DNA of 64,000 bases. Origin: Colwellia sp. PAMC 20917. GTDB lineage: Bacteria > Pseudomonadota > Gammaproteobacteria > Enterobacterales > Alteromonadaceae. The notes beneath the pieces were generated by a model. It was given only the letters and a program-made list of their open reading frames with translations. It searched no databases and was not told where the DNA came from. Positions 45,327 to 56,553 of the stretch are shown here, one piece after another (the stretch's first letter is position 1; each line of letters opens with the position of its first letter). The DNA is taken from positions 2,356,001-2,420,000 of the forward strand of contig NZ_CP014944.1 in NCBI RefSeq assembly GCF_001767295.1. Direction: 5' to 3'. The position numbers were made by a program, and so were the translations under genes.

Positions 45327-46706
45327 ATGAAAATAATAATAATTGGCGCAGGGCAAGTGGGCGGAACATTAGCTGAAAATCTTGTTGGTGAGCGTAACGA
45401 TATTACGCTCATTGATACCAATGCAGAAACCTTGCATGAATTACAAGATAAAATGGACTTGCAAGTTGTTATTGGTAATGGCTGTCACCCTGATGTATTA
45501 AAGCAAGCGGGTGCAGAGGATGCCGAGTTGGTTATCGCGGTAAGTAGTGATGATGCAACGAATATGCTCGCCTGCCAAATTTGTTATACTTTATTTAACA
45601 CCGCAAATAAAATAGCCCGAATTCGTTCATCACAAATATTACGCTACCAAAAAGAACTCTTTCAATCAAAAAACATACCCGTAGACCATGTTATTGCTCC
45701 AGAACAATTAGTTACTCGTGATATTGCGCGTTTAATTGATTACCCTGGTGCACTACAAGTCTTAGAGTTTGCCCAAGGAAAAGTCAGTTTAGTTGCCGTA
45801 AAAGCTTATTACGGGGGGTTATTGGTTGGTCATGCCCTGTCAACTTTGCGCGAGCATATTCCTAATGTTGACACACGAGTAGCGGCTATTTATCGTAACG
45901 GAAAACCTATCCGTCCGCTGGGTACTACCGTTATTGAAGCAGATGATGAAGTGTTTTTTATTGCTGCCACTATCCATATTCGTGCGGTAATGAATGAACT
46001 GCAAAAACTTGAAGCCTCATATAAAAGAATTATGATCGCTGGCGGTGGTAATATAGGCGCCGGCTTAGCTAAAATCTTAGAAAAAAATCATCAAGTTAAA
46101 CTTATTGAACGTTCACCAAAGCGTGCGGAATACTTAGCCTCTGAGCTCAATGATACCTTAGTTTTTATTGGTGACTCTTCCGACCAAGAACTGTTACTCG
46201 AAGAACATATTGATCAATTCGATGTGTTTATTGCGGTCACCAACGACGATGAAGCAAATATTATGTCATCTTTGTTAGCAAAACGCTTAGGTGTACGTAA
46301 AGCGATGGTGCTAATTCAGCGAAGTGCTTATATAGATTTAGTACATGGCAGCGATATCGATATTGCCGTATCACCGCAACACGCTACTATCTCGGCATTA
46401 TTGACACATGTACGCCGTGGTAGTATTGATAACGTATATAGCTTACGTGGTGGTGCTGCAGAAGCGATTGAAATTATTGCTAAAGGTGATGAAAAATCTT
46501 CAAAAGTAGTCGGCAAAACCATCCAAGCAATAAAGTTGCCGCCGGGGACCACCATTGGCGCCATTGTTAGACAGGATGAAGTGTTGATTGCTCACTCTGA
46601 CACTAAGATAATGTCAGAAGATCATGTTATTCTTTTCTTAGTCAATAAACGTTATATTTATGATGTAGAGAAACTTTTCCATGTTGATGCGCTAACATTT
46701 TATTAA
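45327..46706 (+). CDS. trkA: Trk potassium-uptake regulatory protein TrkA
   Basis: 459 residues with two tandem RCK units, each an NAD-binding Rossmann fold ([19 protein letters not shown] at 1 and [18 protein letters not shown] near 233) and a TrkA-C domain. It is the peripheral, nucleotide-sensing subunit of the Trk K+ system and works with TrkH, encoded convergently just downstream. Separated from trkH by a bidirectional terminator. Confidence 0.95.
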   Translation: MKIIIIGAGQVGGTLAENLVGERNDITLIDTNAETLHELQDKMDLQVVIGNGCHPDVLKQAGAEDAELVIAVSSDDATNMLACQICYTLFNTANKIARIRSSQILRYQKELFQSKNIPVDHVIAPEQLVTRDIARLIDYPGALQVLEFAQGKVSLVAVKAYYGGLLVGHALSTLREHIPNVDTRVAAIYRNGKPIRPLGTTVIEADDEVFFIAATIHIRAVMNELQKLEASYKRIMIAGGGNIGAGLAKILEKNHQVKLIERSPKRAEYLASELNDTLVFIGDSSDQELLLEEHIDQFDVFIAVTNDDEANIMSSLLAKRLGVRKAMVLIQRSAYIDLVHGSDIDIAVSPQHATISALLTHVRRGSIDNVYSLRGGAAEAIEIIAKGDEKSSKVVGKTIQAIKLPPGTTIGAIVRQDEVLIAHSDTKIMSEDHVILFLVNKRYIYDVEKLFHVDALTFY

Positions 46707-46729
46707 GATAAAAAATGAATATCGAGACA

Positions 46730-46759
46730 TAAAAAACCCCAGATTTATCTGGGGTTTTT
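46730..46759. terminator. Bidirectional terminator trkA/trkH
   Basis: AAAAAACCCCAGATTTATCTGGGGTTTTTC: strong stem with A-run on one side and T-run on the other, between convergent genes. Confidence 0.9.
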
Positions 46760-46788
46760 CGTTTCTATTATTACACTATACCCTACAT

Positions 46789-48240
46789 CTAAGAGCGCCA
46801 GAAACCTGGAGTAAAGAGTACTAATAAAGTAAATATTTCTAATCGCCCAAAGAGCATAGCAACAATTAATACCCATTTACTGAAATCGGTGATCTCAGCA
46901 AAATTTGCGGCTACAGCACCTAAGCCTGGACCTAAGTTATTCAGACAAGCAGCCACTGCTGTAAAAGCCGTAATGTCGTCCATACCTGTGGCAAGCAGTA
47001 ACAACATACAAATAATAAATACCGCAGCATAAGCTGAGAAAAAGCCCCATATCGCTTCAACAACACGATCAGGTAAAGCTTTACGACCTAATTTTATCGT
47101 AAAAACGGCTTTAGGATGTACTAAACGGTTTAATTCTCGTAAGCCTTGTAGATATAAAAGTACCACTCGTACAACTTTCATTCCGCCACCGGTACTCCCC
47201 GCACAGCCACCAATAAAACTAGCAAAGATTAAGAGTATTGGCAGTAATGTTGGCCAATCGGCAAAGCTGGTTGTTGCAAAGCCAGCGGTGGTACTAATAG
47301 AGACTGACTGGAATAAGGCTTGGTCGAATGCTTCAAAACCATCTTCGTAAGTGCCTGTTGCTAACAGCACAATTAAACAAATGAGTGTTAAGACAAATTG
47401 GATAGCAATAAAGACTTTAAATTCTGGATCGAAAAAGTAATTTTTTAAGGAGCGACTGTGCAATACAGCAAAATGCAGTGCAAAATTTACCCCTGCGATC
47501 AGCAAGAAAAACACACAAACAAAATTTATCGCGGGGCTATTAAAATAGCCGATACTGTCGGTATGTGTAGAGTAACCCCCAATAGCAATTGTTGAGAAAG
47601 CATGACAAATGGCATCAAAAATAGACATGCCGGCTCCCCAATAACTAATCGCACAGGCAATAGTTAAAAATAAATATATATACCATAAATGTTTTGCTGT
47701 ATCGGCAATGCGCGGCGTCATTTTTGAATCTTTAACCGGTCCCGGTGTTTCAGCACGGTAAAGCTGCATACCACCAATACCTAGCATAGGTAAAACGGCA
47801 ACCGCTAAAACTATAATACCCATACCGCCAAGCCACTGTAATTGCTGGCGATACCAAAGTACTGCATGCGGTAAACCATCAATCTCTTTTAAGATGGTCG
47901 CCCCAGTTGTTGTTAAGCCAGAAAATGATTCAAAAAAAGCATCTGCAACAGATAAATTAGGCTTGTCTAAGAGCAAAAGCGGCACCGCAGAGAAACTCGC
48001 CAGTACTACCCAGAATAAAACGACAATTAAAAAGCCTTCACGTGCGCGCAAGTCACTTTTTTCATTTTTAAACGGATACCAAGCAAGTAAACCTGCAAAT
48101 AAGCAAAACAGAAATGCAGTCAGAAAGGAGACACCACCACCATCACGGTATAATAGTGCAATTAAAGCAGGCGGTAACATGGTTACACTCAACAGAGCAA
48201 CCAGTAAGCCAAGAATTCGAATGATATTTTTTATTTGCAC
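46789..48240 (-). CDS. trkH: Potassium-transport membrane protein TrkH
   Basis: 483-residue inner-membrane K+ channel/transporter of the Trk/Ktr/HKT family. Four M1-P-M2 units are visible with selectivity-type loops SGLTTTGATI, CHAFSTIAIGGYST, STTAGFATTSF and AACLNNLGPGLGAV. It pairs with TrkA. Ten or more hydrophobic segments span the length. Confidence 0.95.
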   Translation of the reverse strand: MQIKNIIRILGLLVALLSVTMLPPALIALLYRDGGGVSFLTAFLFCLFAGLLAWYPFKNEKSDLRAREGFLIVVLFWVVLASFSAVPLLLLDKPNLSVADAFFESFSGLTTTGATILKEIDGLPHAVLWYRQQLQWLGGMGIIVLAVAVLPMLGIGGMQLYRAETPGPVKDSKMTPRIADTAKHLWYIYLFLTIACAISYWGAGMSIFDAICHAFSTIAIGGYSTHTDSIGYFNSPAINFVCVFFLLIAGVNFALHFAVLHSRSLKNYFFDPEFKVFIAIQFVLTLICLIVLLATGTYEDGFEAFDQALFQSVSISTTAGFATTSFADWPTLLPILLIFASFIGGCAGSTGGGMKVVRVVLLYLQGLRELNRLVHPKAVFTIKLGRKALPDRVVEAIWGFFSAYAAVFIICMLLLLATGMDDITAFTAVAACLNNLGPGLGAVAANFAEITDFSKWVLIVAMLFGRLEIFTLLVLFTPGFWRS

Positions 48241-48347
48241 GAGTTAATTTTTATTATTCAGTAAAGTCATCGACCACATGTTTTTTGATGATAAAGCATA
48301 AAGATAAACACTGCGACTTTAAATCACCTATTTCGTCTTTAATTTAT

Positions 48348-48707
48348 TCAGCTGACACGTTTATTATAAGATTCACGTTCCATATCGACTATTTCGACGC
48401 TAATTGAAATTGATTTAATAGCAAAGGAATTTAGATGACTTAACACGAGTTTAGATAGCTCTTGCCTTTGTTCTAAATTGCGACCTGACAGGATTTTGCA
48501 ACAAACATGAATAAACCTTTGTTGATTATTGCTAGTTTGACTTTCATTTCCCACAGTAAAATATGTAAAGGGTGTTGCTCTTACTTTAATATCAGTCGGA
48601 GAAAATAATAAAGACTCAACGGCTCCTGCAAAAACGGCAGACATAATTTCTTTCATATCTAGTTCTTGAGCCAGTTCTTGTGAATATTCGATAATACAAT
48701 GTGGCAT
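48348..48707 (-). CDS. 5-carboxymethyl-2-hydroxymuconate isomerase family
   Basis: 119-residue protein of the CHMI branch of the tautomerase superfamily: catalytic Pro2 (MPHCIIEYSQ), VRATPFTYFTVG and FIHVCCKILSGRNLEQRQEL (in part). In E. coli C the enzyme (HpaF) acts in homoprotocatechuate degradation; no such pathway is nearby, so the true substrate is uncertain. The first 16 codons and the ribosome-binding region are duplicated upstream (48810-48940). Confidence 0.85.
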   Translation of the reverse strand: MPHCIIEYSQELAQELDMKEIMSAVFAGAVESLLFSPTDIKVRATPFTYFTVGNESQTSNNQQRFIHVCCKILSGRNLEQRQELSKLVLSHLNSFAIKSISISVEIVDMERESYNKRVS

Positions 48708-48791
48708 GAGGGTGTCCTTTTTTATCTGATATTATCTTATATTACGGTTCAGTAGACCTAAGGGTTAATAACCCGGCAGAAAGTGTTTGTA
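48660..48791. repeat. Direct duplication, copy 1 (132 bp)
   Basis: Copy 1 holds the functional 5' end of the isomerase gene (start at 48707), its upstream region, and a stranded 3' end of yigZ. Reading the minus strand, the yigZ tail in this copy ends ...LRSTEP and stop, which looks like the original terminus. It matches 48810-48940 except for three small differences. Confidence 0.9.
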
Positions 48792-48797
48792 CATAAT

Positions 48798-48857
48798 TTA
48801 TTTACTATTTAGTTCTTGAACCAGTTCTTGTGAATATTCGATAATACAATGTGGCAT
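48798..48857 (-). pseudogene. Truncated copy of the isomerase gene start
   Basis: A 19-codon frame MPHCIIEYSQELVQELNSK starting at 48857 reproduces the first 16 codons of the isomerase (one change, Ala to Val) and then runs out of the duplicated segment. It is a duplication remnant, not a gene. Confidence 0.8.
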
Positions 48858-48940
48858 GAGGGTGTCCTTTTTTATCTGATATTATCTTATATTAGGGTCA
48901 GTAGACCTAAGGGTTAATAACCCGGCAGAAAGCGTTTGTA
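48810..48940. repeat. Direct duplication, copy 2 (131 bp)
   Basis: Copy 2 carries the present 3' end of yigZ and a useless 5' end of the isomerase gene. It is one base shorter than copy 1 (AGGGTC for ACGGTTC), which shifts the yigZ frame near the end. Confidence 0.9.
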
Positions 48941-49508
48941 ATTGTTGCTTAACTTTTGTTAGTTGTTCTTCAGGTAACGCTATAATCAATTCTACTTGAG
49001 CGGCAAAGTCTTGTTGAATAATTTCACCCTTAGCTTGTTCAACAAAATACAAGACATCGTTTATCTGTCCGTAATCGCACGTTAATTGCTTTTCTACCAT
49101 AGGAACTTTTGTACTTGTTTCTACTAACAATAATGCTTGACGAACACTGCCACCATAAGCCCGTTGTAACCCACCCGTACCGAGCTTAGTACCGCCAAAA
49201 TAACGAACAACTATTGCACATAACTCACCAACATCACCTCCTTGTAAAACAGCTAACATCGGTCGTCCTGCTGTACCCGAAGGTTCACCATCATCAGAAG
49301 AGCCATACCCTTGGCTATCATCTGGTTTTCCTGTGAGAAATGCATAGCAATGATGGCTTGCTTGAGGATGTAATTTTCGACAGTTAATTAATTGTTCTTT
49401 AGCATCTTCGTGGCTTGTACATGGGGAAATAAAACAAATAAAACGACTACGGCTAACGATTGTTTCATCAACAATACTGTTAGCCGCTACTTTGTAAGGT
49501 TTGTTCAT
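48882..49508 (-). CDS. yigZ: IMPACT/YigZ family protein
   Basis: 208 residues: an N-terminal UPF0029/Impact domain with the signature HCYAFLTGKPDDSQGYGSSDDGEPSGTAG (in part) and VRYFGGTKLGTGGLQRAYGG (in part), and a C-terminal DUF1949 ferredoxin-like domain. The family may bind RNA or ribosomes; function unproven in bacteria. The last residues (TDPNIR) come from a one-base deletion inside the duplicated segment; the other copy of this tail reads TEP-stop. Confidence 0.9.
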   Translation of the reverse strand: MNKPYKVAANSIVDETIVSRSRFICFISPCTSHEDAKEQLINCRKLHPQASHHCYAFLTGKPDDSQGYGSSDDGEPSGTAGRPMLAVLQGGDVGELCAIVVRYFGGTKLGTGGLQRAYGGSVRQALLLVETSTKVPMVEKQLTCDYGQINDVLYFVEQAKGEIIQQDFAAQVELIIALPEEQLTKVKQQLQTLSAGLLTLRSTDPNIR

Positions 49509-49540
49509 AAAATATAAAGTCGTGAATATAGTCTTAAGGG

Positions 49541-50893
<1,353 letters not shown>

Positions 50894-50916
50894 TCATACT
50901 CTTCTAACGTTTGAAT

Positions 50917-51714
50917 TTACTGAGCAATACTCATCGTAAATATCTGATCAAAGAGTGATACATCCTGCCCTACTTTTATTTGATATATTTCTTGATACGC
51001 CATAACACTTTTCACATACTCACGTGTTTCTTTATAAGGAATCGTCTCTATCCAAATATCCGCTGGCATAGGCTCCAAGCCTTTTAACCAACTCCGAACA
51101 CGATACGGGCCGGCATTATAAGCTGCTGTAGCAAGCACTTGATTACCATCATGTCGGTCAAGTAAACGTTTTAAATACTTTGTACCTAGTTTTATATTGT
51201 CTTTCGCATTCATTAAACGCTTGTTAGTCACTTTACGCTTCTGTAAATGTTTAGCTGTTGCGGGCATAACTTGCATTAACCCCTTTGCGCCTGCGGGTGA
51301 GTTAGCATCGGCCATAAATGAGCTCTCTCTGCGCGCGATTGCAAATGCCCAGGCAGGATTTATTTTGTAAATTCCCGATGAATGCGTTATTTCATCTGCA
51401 AACGCTAATGGAAAACGTAAATCAACATCATTCAAATACCCCACTTTAGATAAGGTGAAAATGGCACGATCATACCATTGTGCTTCATAGGCTATTCTTG
51501 ATGCGACCAGTTTTTCTCGATCACTTAACTGCGACAACCAATAATTCCACTCAAGCCGAGCTTGATGAAAACGTCCAATATGGAAAAATTCAAAAGCCCG
51601 CTTTGCTGCTGGGTTTTTTAATAAAGCGACTTTTTCAGCATTAGTAATCGCTAATGGATAATTTTGTAGGTTAACACTTTGCTTTATTGCACTTGCGGCA
51701 AGGAACCCATAGTA
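50917..51714 (-). pseudogene. slt: Lytic transglycosylase Slt, C-terminal half
   Basis: Minus-strand frame from TAC TAT GGG (51714): YYGFLAASAIKQS, then a helical segment with RAFEFFHIGRFHQARLEW, then the catalytic SLT domain with AIARRESSF (catalytic Glu), SPAGAKGLMQVMPATAK and TAAYNAGPYRV. The N-terminal half lies 7.9 kb away at 59610-60731, separated by a mobile element. A TTG at 51537 could restart translation of a 206-residue catalytic fragment, but it would lack a signal peptide. Joined, the halves make 639 residues, near E. coli Slt70 (645). Confidence 0.93.
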
Positions 51715-51717
51715 ATG
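51715..51717. repeat. Target-site repeat, left (ATG)
   Basis: ATG (CAT in the slt frame) occurs at both edges of the inserted element and once in the restored slt, fitting a 3-bp target duplication or crossover core. Confidence 0.6.
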
Positions 51718-51805
51718 TTATCTAGAGTGATAAGTGTAACAACCACTTGCATTAACAAGCAACCCACCTATACTGTTTTTATGTACAGCTTGGGTGGGGT
51801 AGGTA

Positions 51806-52951
51806 ATGATAATAATAAATAGCACTTCTGACTTTAAGATTAAGGGTTATCCAATACCTGATTTCCCTTTGTTAACTTGGTCTACGAACAATGATATTTT
51901 AGGTATTGAAGCAGGAATGCTCTTTGGGGAAGGTCTAGAGTTTTTAACTTATGAGTGTCTTAAACGAGGCAGAGTTAAAAGTAAGAAAACATGGAACACC
52001 TACGCAAAGCATCTAGTTAGCTTCTTTACCTTTTGTGAAGACAACGAGCAAGACTGGAGAGATATTGAAGATGACGACATACACGAGATGCTACTCGCCG
52101 TTTATCGAGACTCTTGCCAAGAAGATTTTGGCATATCATCCAACTCAACCAATCAGCACTTAAGAACCATAGTAAGGTTTTACAGACATGCTGTAGGACG
52201 TGGGTGGGTAAACTCACTTCCTTACTCATTAGAGGATGTAAAGGCCAATCACAATCAACACAGCTTCCTTGCTCATACAGTTACTGACGGCGGCATAACC
52301 GCTAGCGTTGATATCATGTTAACGACGAAGAAAACATCTATAAAGTTTTTACAAGTTGAAGAGATAAAAAAACTCCTTAGCAGTATTGAAAATCCAACCC
52401 TTAAGCTTATGACTAGGCTTTGTTTGCAAACAGGTATTCGTAAGAAAGAAGTGCTGTTATTCCCTCTAGATGTTATCCGTAAACCCAGAGTTGGTGAGCA
52501 TCTGTGTCGAGTAGATATTAACCGCACCAAGGGTGAGCACGAACGAAGCGTAGATATACCTCCTCGATTAATGGAAGACCTCTGGCAATATGTTAACACC
52601 ACGAGATTTCAGCAAAAAGAAGACTCTGGAGTTGAATCTGAACACCTGTTTTTAACCTCATCTGGTGAAGAATGGAAAGCTGACGGTGACGGCTTTAATA
52701 AGGCACTAAAGGTTTTGAAATTACCTTTTAAGGTTAACCCACATAAGCTGAGGCATACTTACGCAACCCATATGTTAAAAGGACTGCTAAAGGCAAAAAA
52801 TATAAAGTTCAGCCCATTGATGTATATCCAAGCTAGGCTGGGTCACTCTAGCCTCACCACTACAATGAAATATCTACATTTAATTAATGACTTATTAGAC
52901 GATGTTACTATCGAATATCAAGATGCTATCAATGAACTTGAAGCAGCATAA
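51806..52951 (+). CDS. Tyrosine recombinase 1 of trio
   Basis: 381 residues with an N-terminal SAM-like core-binding domain (about 58-140) and a catalytic domain holding the full set: Arg in LQTGIRKKEV, HKLRHTYATHML (His-x-x-Arg), LGHSSLTTTMKYLH (His ... Tyr nucleophile). It should be the main strand-exchange enzyme of the element. GGGGTAGG lies upstream of the ATG at 51806, 88 bases inside the element's left end. Only 11 bases separate it from recombinase 2, so the three form an operon. Confidence 0.92.
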   Translation: MIIINSTSDFKIKGYPIPDFPLLTWSTNNDILGIEAGMLFGEGLEFLTYECLKRGRVKSKKTWNTYAKHLVSFFTFCEDNEQDWRDIEDDDIHEMLLAVYRDSCQEDFGISSNSTNQHLRTIVRFYRHAVGRGWVNSLPYSLEDVKANHNQHSFLAHTVTDGGITASVDIMLTTKKTSIKFLQVEEIKKLLSSIENPTLKLMTRLCLQTGIRKKEVLLFPLDVIRKPRVGEHLCRVDINRTKGEHERSVDIPPRLMEDLWQYVNTTRFQQKEDSGVESEHLFLTSSGEEWKADGDGFNKALKVLKLPFKVNPHKLRHTYATHMLKGLLKAKNIKFSPLMYIQARLGHSSLTTTMKYLHLINDLLDDVTIEYQDAINELEAA

Positions 52952-52962
52952 GGGCAAAGGGT

Positions 52963-54585
52963 ATGACTAGAAAAAAAGACAGGAAAATTAGTGCTGACCG
53001 CTTCAAAAAGGTTCACGTCACCGAGCCAATGATAGAGGCTAACGCTGCCCAAGGGACTGTGCGCCCAATAGACCCTAAAATCAACTTCCCAGGTGTTGGC
53101 TCAAAAGGTGGTAATGGCGCTAACTATGATATGACCCAGCACTACGGCAAAGGCTTTGACGACATAACCAATCGAGCGTTCTACACCGTTAAAACACTAC
53201 TAAAAAGTAAAAATGGAACAGAAAATACTAAACATGGTTATTTGAGCCGTGGCTTTAAATATCTATCAGATTACCTAGTAATCTGGCATCACACTTTATC
53301 TCGGGAGCTTACCCATAAAGACATCACACCTGAATTTATCGAAGGGTTTAAGGGGCATCAACTTGGGTCTGGTAAAGGTTACGTAAGCCAGAAGACGCTT
53401 TACGCAACAGCGAAAAGCTTATTGACTGCAATGCGTAATAACGGGTATTGGTCTATATCCAATGAGGCGTTCAGTGAAATATTCCCAAAAAACCCTTACC
53501 CCAATTCCAATAGGCGAGTAAAAGGAGTTAAACCTTTCAGTGAGCATGAGAAACGCCAACTTGTTGTTGCATTAAAACAAGCGTTAAGGCCTATTTACGC
53601 GCTTAATCGTAAAGAGCCATTAACAGGCTATGAACTAACTGTATGCCTCCTAGCAATAGCCATGCAAACAGGCATAAATACCACGCCTTTATTAAATATG
53701 ACAACGGACTCTCTAAGTGACCATCCCCTTAAGTCAAACCGCAAGCTACTTACGGTCTATAAAGCCAGAGGTAATGCTACACAGTTGCACAACTTGCGTA
53801 ACTCAGAGCAAGTAGAGTTAGTGCAAGGGGTGAAGCTTGATGTGGCGTATATTATTGAAAGAATAACGGCGTTAAACAATTCTTTGAGGGATGAGGTAGG
53901 CTCTGACATTCTGCTGCTTTATCGCCACGGGAGTAAAATCACTTCTCTTACCTCTGGAACCCTGGGAGTTAACATTGCCAAACTAGTAGAGACCTACGAA
54001 CTTAAAGATGAAGATAATAAAACCATCAAAGTAAATCTAAGCAGAATTCGTAAAACATTTATAAACGGTATTTACGAGCTTTCGGGCGAGAACATACTCA
54101 TAGCAGCAAAATCGGCTAAGCATAGCGGTACAGGTACAATAGACCATTATTTAGAAGCACCAGAGGAGTCTAAAAGAAACTTAGGATTGATGGGCGAAAT
54201 TAGAGTGAAAGAGCTTACAAGTGATACTCAACTCACCCCAACAGGTCGATGTAAAGACCCGATAGATGGTGATAAAGCACCTAAAAATGGTACAACCTGC
54301 GCGGACTTCCTAGCGTGCTTTCGATGCAAAAGCTTTGTTATTACTGGGGATGATTTATACCGTCTATACAGCTTCTATTGGGCTATTGTGCGAAATAGAG
54401 ACTCCTTTGGTCGTAAGGATTGGAAACGCTACTTACGAAATGTGATGAGTGTGATTGATAGTGAGGTTGAACCAGCGTTCATAGAAAAAGGCATGATAGG
54501 TCACCTTCAAACCGAGAAAGAGCGCGCAAGGTTATCACCACACCCTTATTGGGTTAACTTAGATATGCTTAGGGTAGGACAATGA
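52963..54585 (+). CDS. Recombinase 2 of trio, degenerate catalytic site
   Basis: 540 residues. The C-terminal half resembles a tyrosine-recombinase domain: AMQTGINTTPLLN where the first catalytic Arg would be (here Asn), LSRIRKTFINGI for the HxxR box (the His is Ser) and AKHSGTGTIDHYLEA for the His ... Tyr box. A cysteine cluster follows (C-x13-16-C-x4-C-x2-C around CADFLACFRCKS), suggesting metal binding. The loss of key residues suggests a structural or DNA-bridging role. It overlaps recombinase 3 by four bases. Confidence 0.75.
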   Translation: MTRKKDRKISADRFKKVHVTEPMIEANAAQGTVRPIDPKINFPGVGSKGGNGANYDMTQHYGKGFDDITNRAFYTVKTLLKSKNGTENTKHGYLSRGFKYLSDYLVIWHHTLSRELTHKDITPEFIEGFKGHQLGSGKGYVSQKTLYATAKSLLTAMRNNGYWSISNEAFSEIFPKNPYPNSNRRVKGVKPFSEHEKRQLVVALKQALRPIYALNRKEPLTGYELTVCLLAIAMQTGINTTPLLNMTTDSLSDHPLKSNRKLLTVYKARGNATQLHNLRNSEQVELVQGVKLDVAYIIERITALNNSLRDEVGSDILLLYRHGSKITSLTSGTLGVNIAKLVETYELKDEDNKTIKVNLSRIRKTFINGIYELSGENILIAAKSAKHSGTGTIDHYLEAPEESKRNLGLMGEIRVKELTSDTQLTPTGRCKDPIDGDKAPKNGTTCADFLACFRCKSFVITGDDLYRLYSFYWAIVRNRDSFGRKDWKRYLRNVMSVIDSEVEPAFIEKGMIGHLQTEKERARLSPHPYWVNLDMLRVGQ

Positions 54586-56489
54586 TACACGGACAAGCGG
54601 AACTCACTGAACGTGAATTTGAACAACAACGAGCGACAGTTCCAGTCAAAGATGGTATAGCGCTAAAAAGAGCGCAAAAAGGCTCTTTGACGGGTATTGC
54701 AACCTTCATCAAATTAGATAATGGCAACTACCATGTGCTTTCTCGATATGAAAACGATATATGGCAATATCCCGCAAGCGAATTCCCAAGCGGGAAGAAA
54801 AAATCCGAAGAAGCACTGAACTTCACTCGCATCACGAATGAATCAATAAGAGCAATGGTAAAGTGGATAATATGGAATAAAAGAAATGAAGGAAACTCTA
54901 TCGGCAGCTTACAGAATAATTTGTATTCATTAATATCTTTCTTTGCATGGATTGATAAGACTGACACGCTTTCAGTTCAGGGGCTTAATGCTTTCACCGC
55001 ACAAGCGTATGTAGCGCATGTGAATACGCTAACAATTAAACGCAAGGGTAAGGTAAGCCCTGTATCGAAAACAACAAAACTTAATAAGTTTGTTGCGCTC
55101 GAACAACTGTATTTGTATTGCAATTCGTTTGATTTTGTCAAAGAACAACCTTGGTTTGAAAGCAGTGCTAGTGAACAAGCAGGACATGTGGGTCCGGCTC
55201 TAAAAGATAACCGAAGCAAACCTAAAACCCTGTTAATTCCTGATAACGTATTACTCCCTCTATGTGGATTTACAAAAGATTTTCTTGACCGAGCTAATGA
55301 GATTTTAGACCTAAGAGATAAACTAGACGGATTTACTCCAACGAGAATATTTACTTCGAATCAAGTAACAACAAAGCGAACTTACCTTCTATCGCTCTCT
55401 ACTTCCTTTGATAAGCTTAATGACTTTAATAATGCCTTACTATTACTGCGAGATAGCTGCCTGTTTTGGATATTACTGACAACAGGAATGCGCATTCATG
55501 AAGTGCTTGGCATTAAGCGTGGCGCGTACCGGACAGAAACCAAAGACGGCGAAACATATTATTATATCGAAACCGTCTCTAAGAAAACTTACACTGGGTT
55601 GGCGGAGTGGATTGCACCCAAAATAGCAGTTGATGCCATTAAAATACTAGAGCGCAGCTCAAGCACTTTACAAGCACTCTTAGAGGTTGAGTTAGCACAA
55701 GCAAAAACCAACAGTGACCATGCAGAAGTCAATCGCCTAACAGATATATCTGGAAAAGTGTGTATATCGTACAGCAAGACCAATTCAACGGTAAGTGTAT
55801 TAAGTTCAAAGGCTGTTACCTCAAAGAGACTCCCTAACTTGTGCAAACAGGTTAATGCCGATTGGGACTTATCGTCGCATCAGTTCCGCCGCACGTTCGC
55901 TAACTACGTGGCACACAGTGAATTAGGTGATTTGCGTGCACTAAAATACCACTTTAAACACTGGTCTATTACTATGACTGCACTTTATGCGTACAACGAT
56001 GCTCTTGATCTAGAGTTATTTGAAGAAATGCTTAAGGAGAAGTATTGGGTTGAAGAGCAAATCAAGTTCGACTGGTTTGACTTAGATTCCCCCATCACTG
56101 GGGGCGCCATTGCTGAGCGAATCATGCAAGTTAGAGGTGATGAAGAACGTATTAAAACCTTCAAGACAAAACGAGACATGATTAAAGCATACTCGGGTAA
56201 CATTCCAATTCGTTCAACAGGGATTGCCTGGTGTACCAACGACGACGATGGTTGCATGGGTGGCAAGTGCGAAGAATGCGAATCAGGCATTGTTGACAAG
56301 AACAATCAAAAACACTGGGAAGGTATGCTTATTCAGCAATTCGAACTGTCTAAAGTGGATGATATAGGAGAAGCTGGACAAGCCTCGGTAGCCAAAGGAA
56401 TGGTGAGATGCGAAAAGGTTTTAACGTCCCTTGGAGTCGATGTGGAAACAATGAAAGATGATATTCGTAACAACAATCATGCGGCCTAA
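54582..56489 (+). CDS. Tyrosine recombinase 3 of trio
   Basis: 635 residues. An N-terminal core-binding region (about 85-190) precedes a catalytic domain with Arg in LLTTGMRIHEVLGIKRG, SSHQFRRTFANYVAH (His-x-x-Arg) and HFKHWSITMTALYAY (His ... Tyr). An insertion separates the first and second boxes, and the C-terminus has a Cys cluster (WCTNDDDGCMGGKCEEC). The catalytic set looks complete, so this may be a second active recombinase, comparable in size and position to TnpB of Tn554. Confidence 0.88.
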   Translation: MIHGQAELTEREFEQQRATVPVKDGIALKRAQKGSLTGIATFIKLDNGNYHVLSRYENDIWQYPASEFPSGKKKSEEALNFTRITNESIRAMVKWIIWNKRNEGNSIGSLQNNLYSLISFFAWIDKTDTLSVQGLNAFTAQAYVAHVNTLTIKRKGKVSPVSKTTKLNKFVALEQLYLYCNSFDFVKEQPWFESSASEQAGHVGPALKDNRSKPKTLLIPDNVLLPLCGFTKDFLDRANEILDLRDKLDGFTPTRIFTSNQVTTKRTYLLSLSTSFDKLNDFNNALLLLRDSCLFWILLTTGMRIHEVLGIKRGAYRTETKDGETYYYIETVSKKTYTGLAEWIAPKIAVDAIKILERSSSTLQALLEVELAQAKTNSDHAEVNRLTDISGKVCISYSKTNSTVSVLSSKAVTSKRLPNLCKQVNADWDLSSHQFRRTFANYVAHSELGDLRALKYHFKHWSITMTALYAYNDALDLELFEEMLKEKYWVEEQIKFDWFDLDSPITGGAIAERIMQVRGDEERIKTFKTKRDMIKAYSGNIPIRSTGIAWCTNDDDGCMGGKCEECESGIVDKNNQKHWEGMLIQQFELSKVDDIGEAGQASVAKGMVRCEKVLTSLGVDVETMKDDIRNNNHAA

Positions 56490-56553
56490 TTTCAGTAAGT
56501 CCAATTTAGCTTATTTGATTTGGGTAACAACAATCAAAAGGAAGTGTTTTTAG

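Noticed and set aside
51806-56489. RIT element (RitA-RitB-RitC)
   Set aside because: RIT recombinases are smaller (about 300-400 residues each); here two are 540 and 635 residues and an HTH/coiled-coil gene follows, closer to a Tn554-type design.
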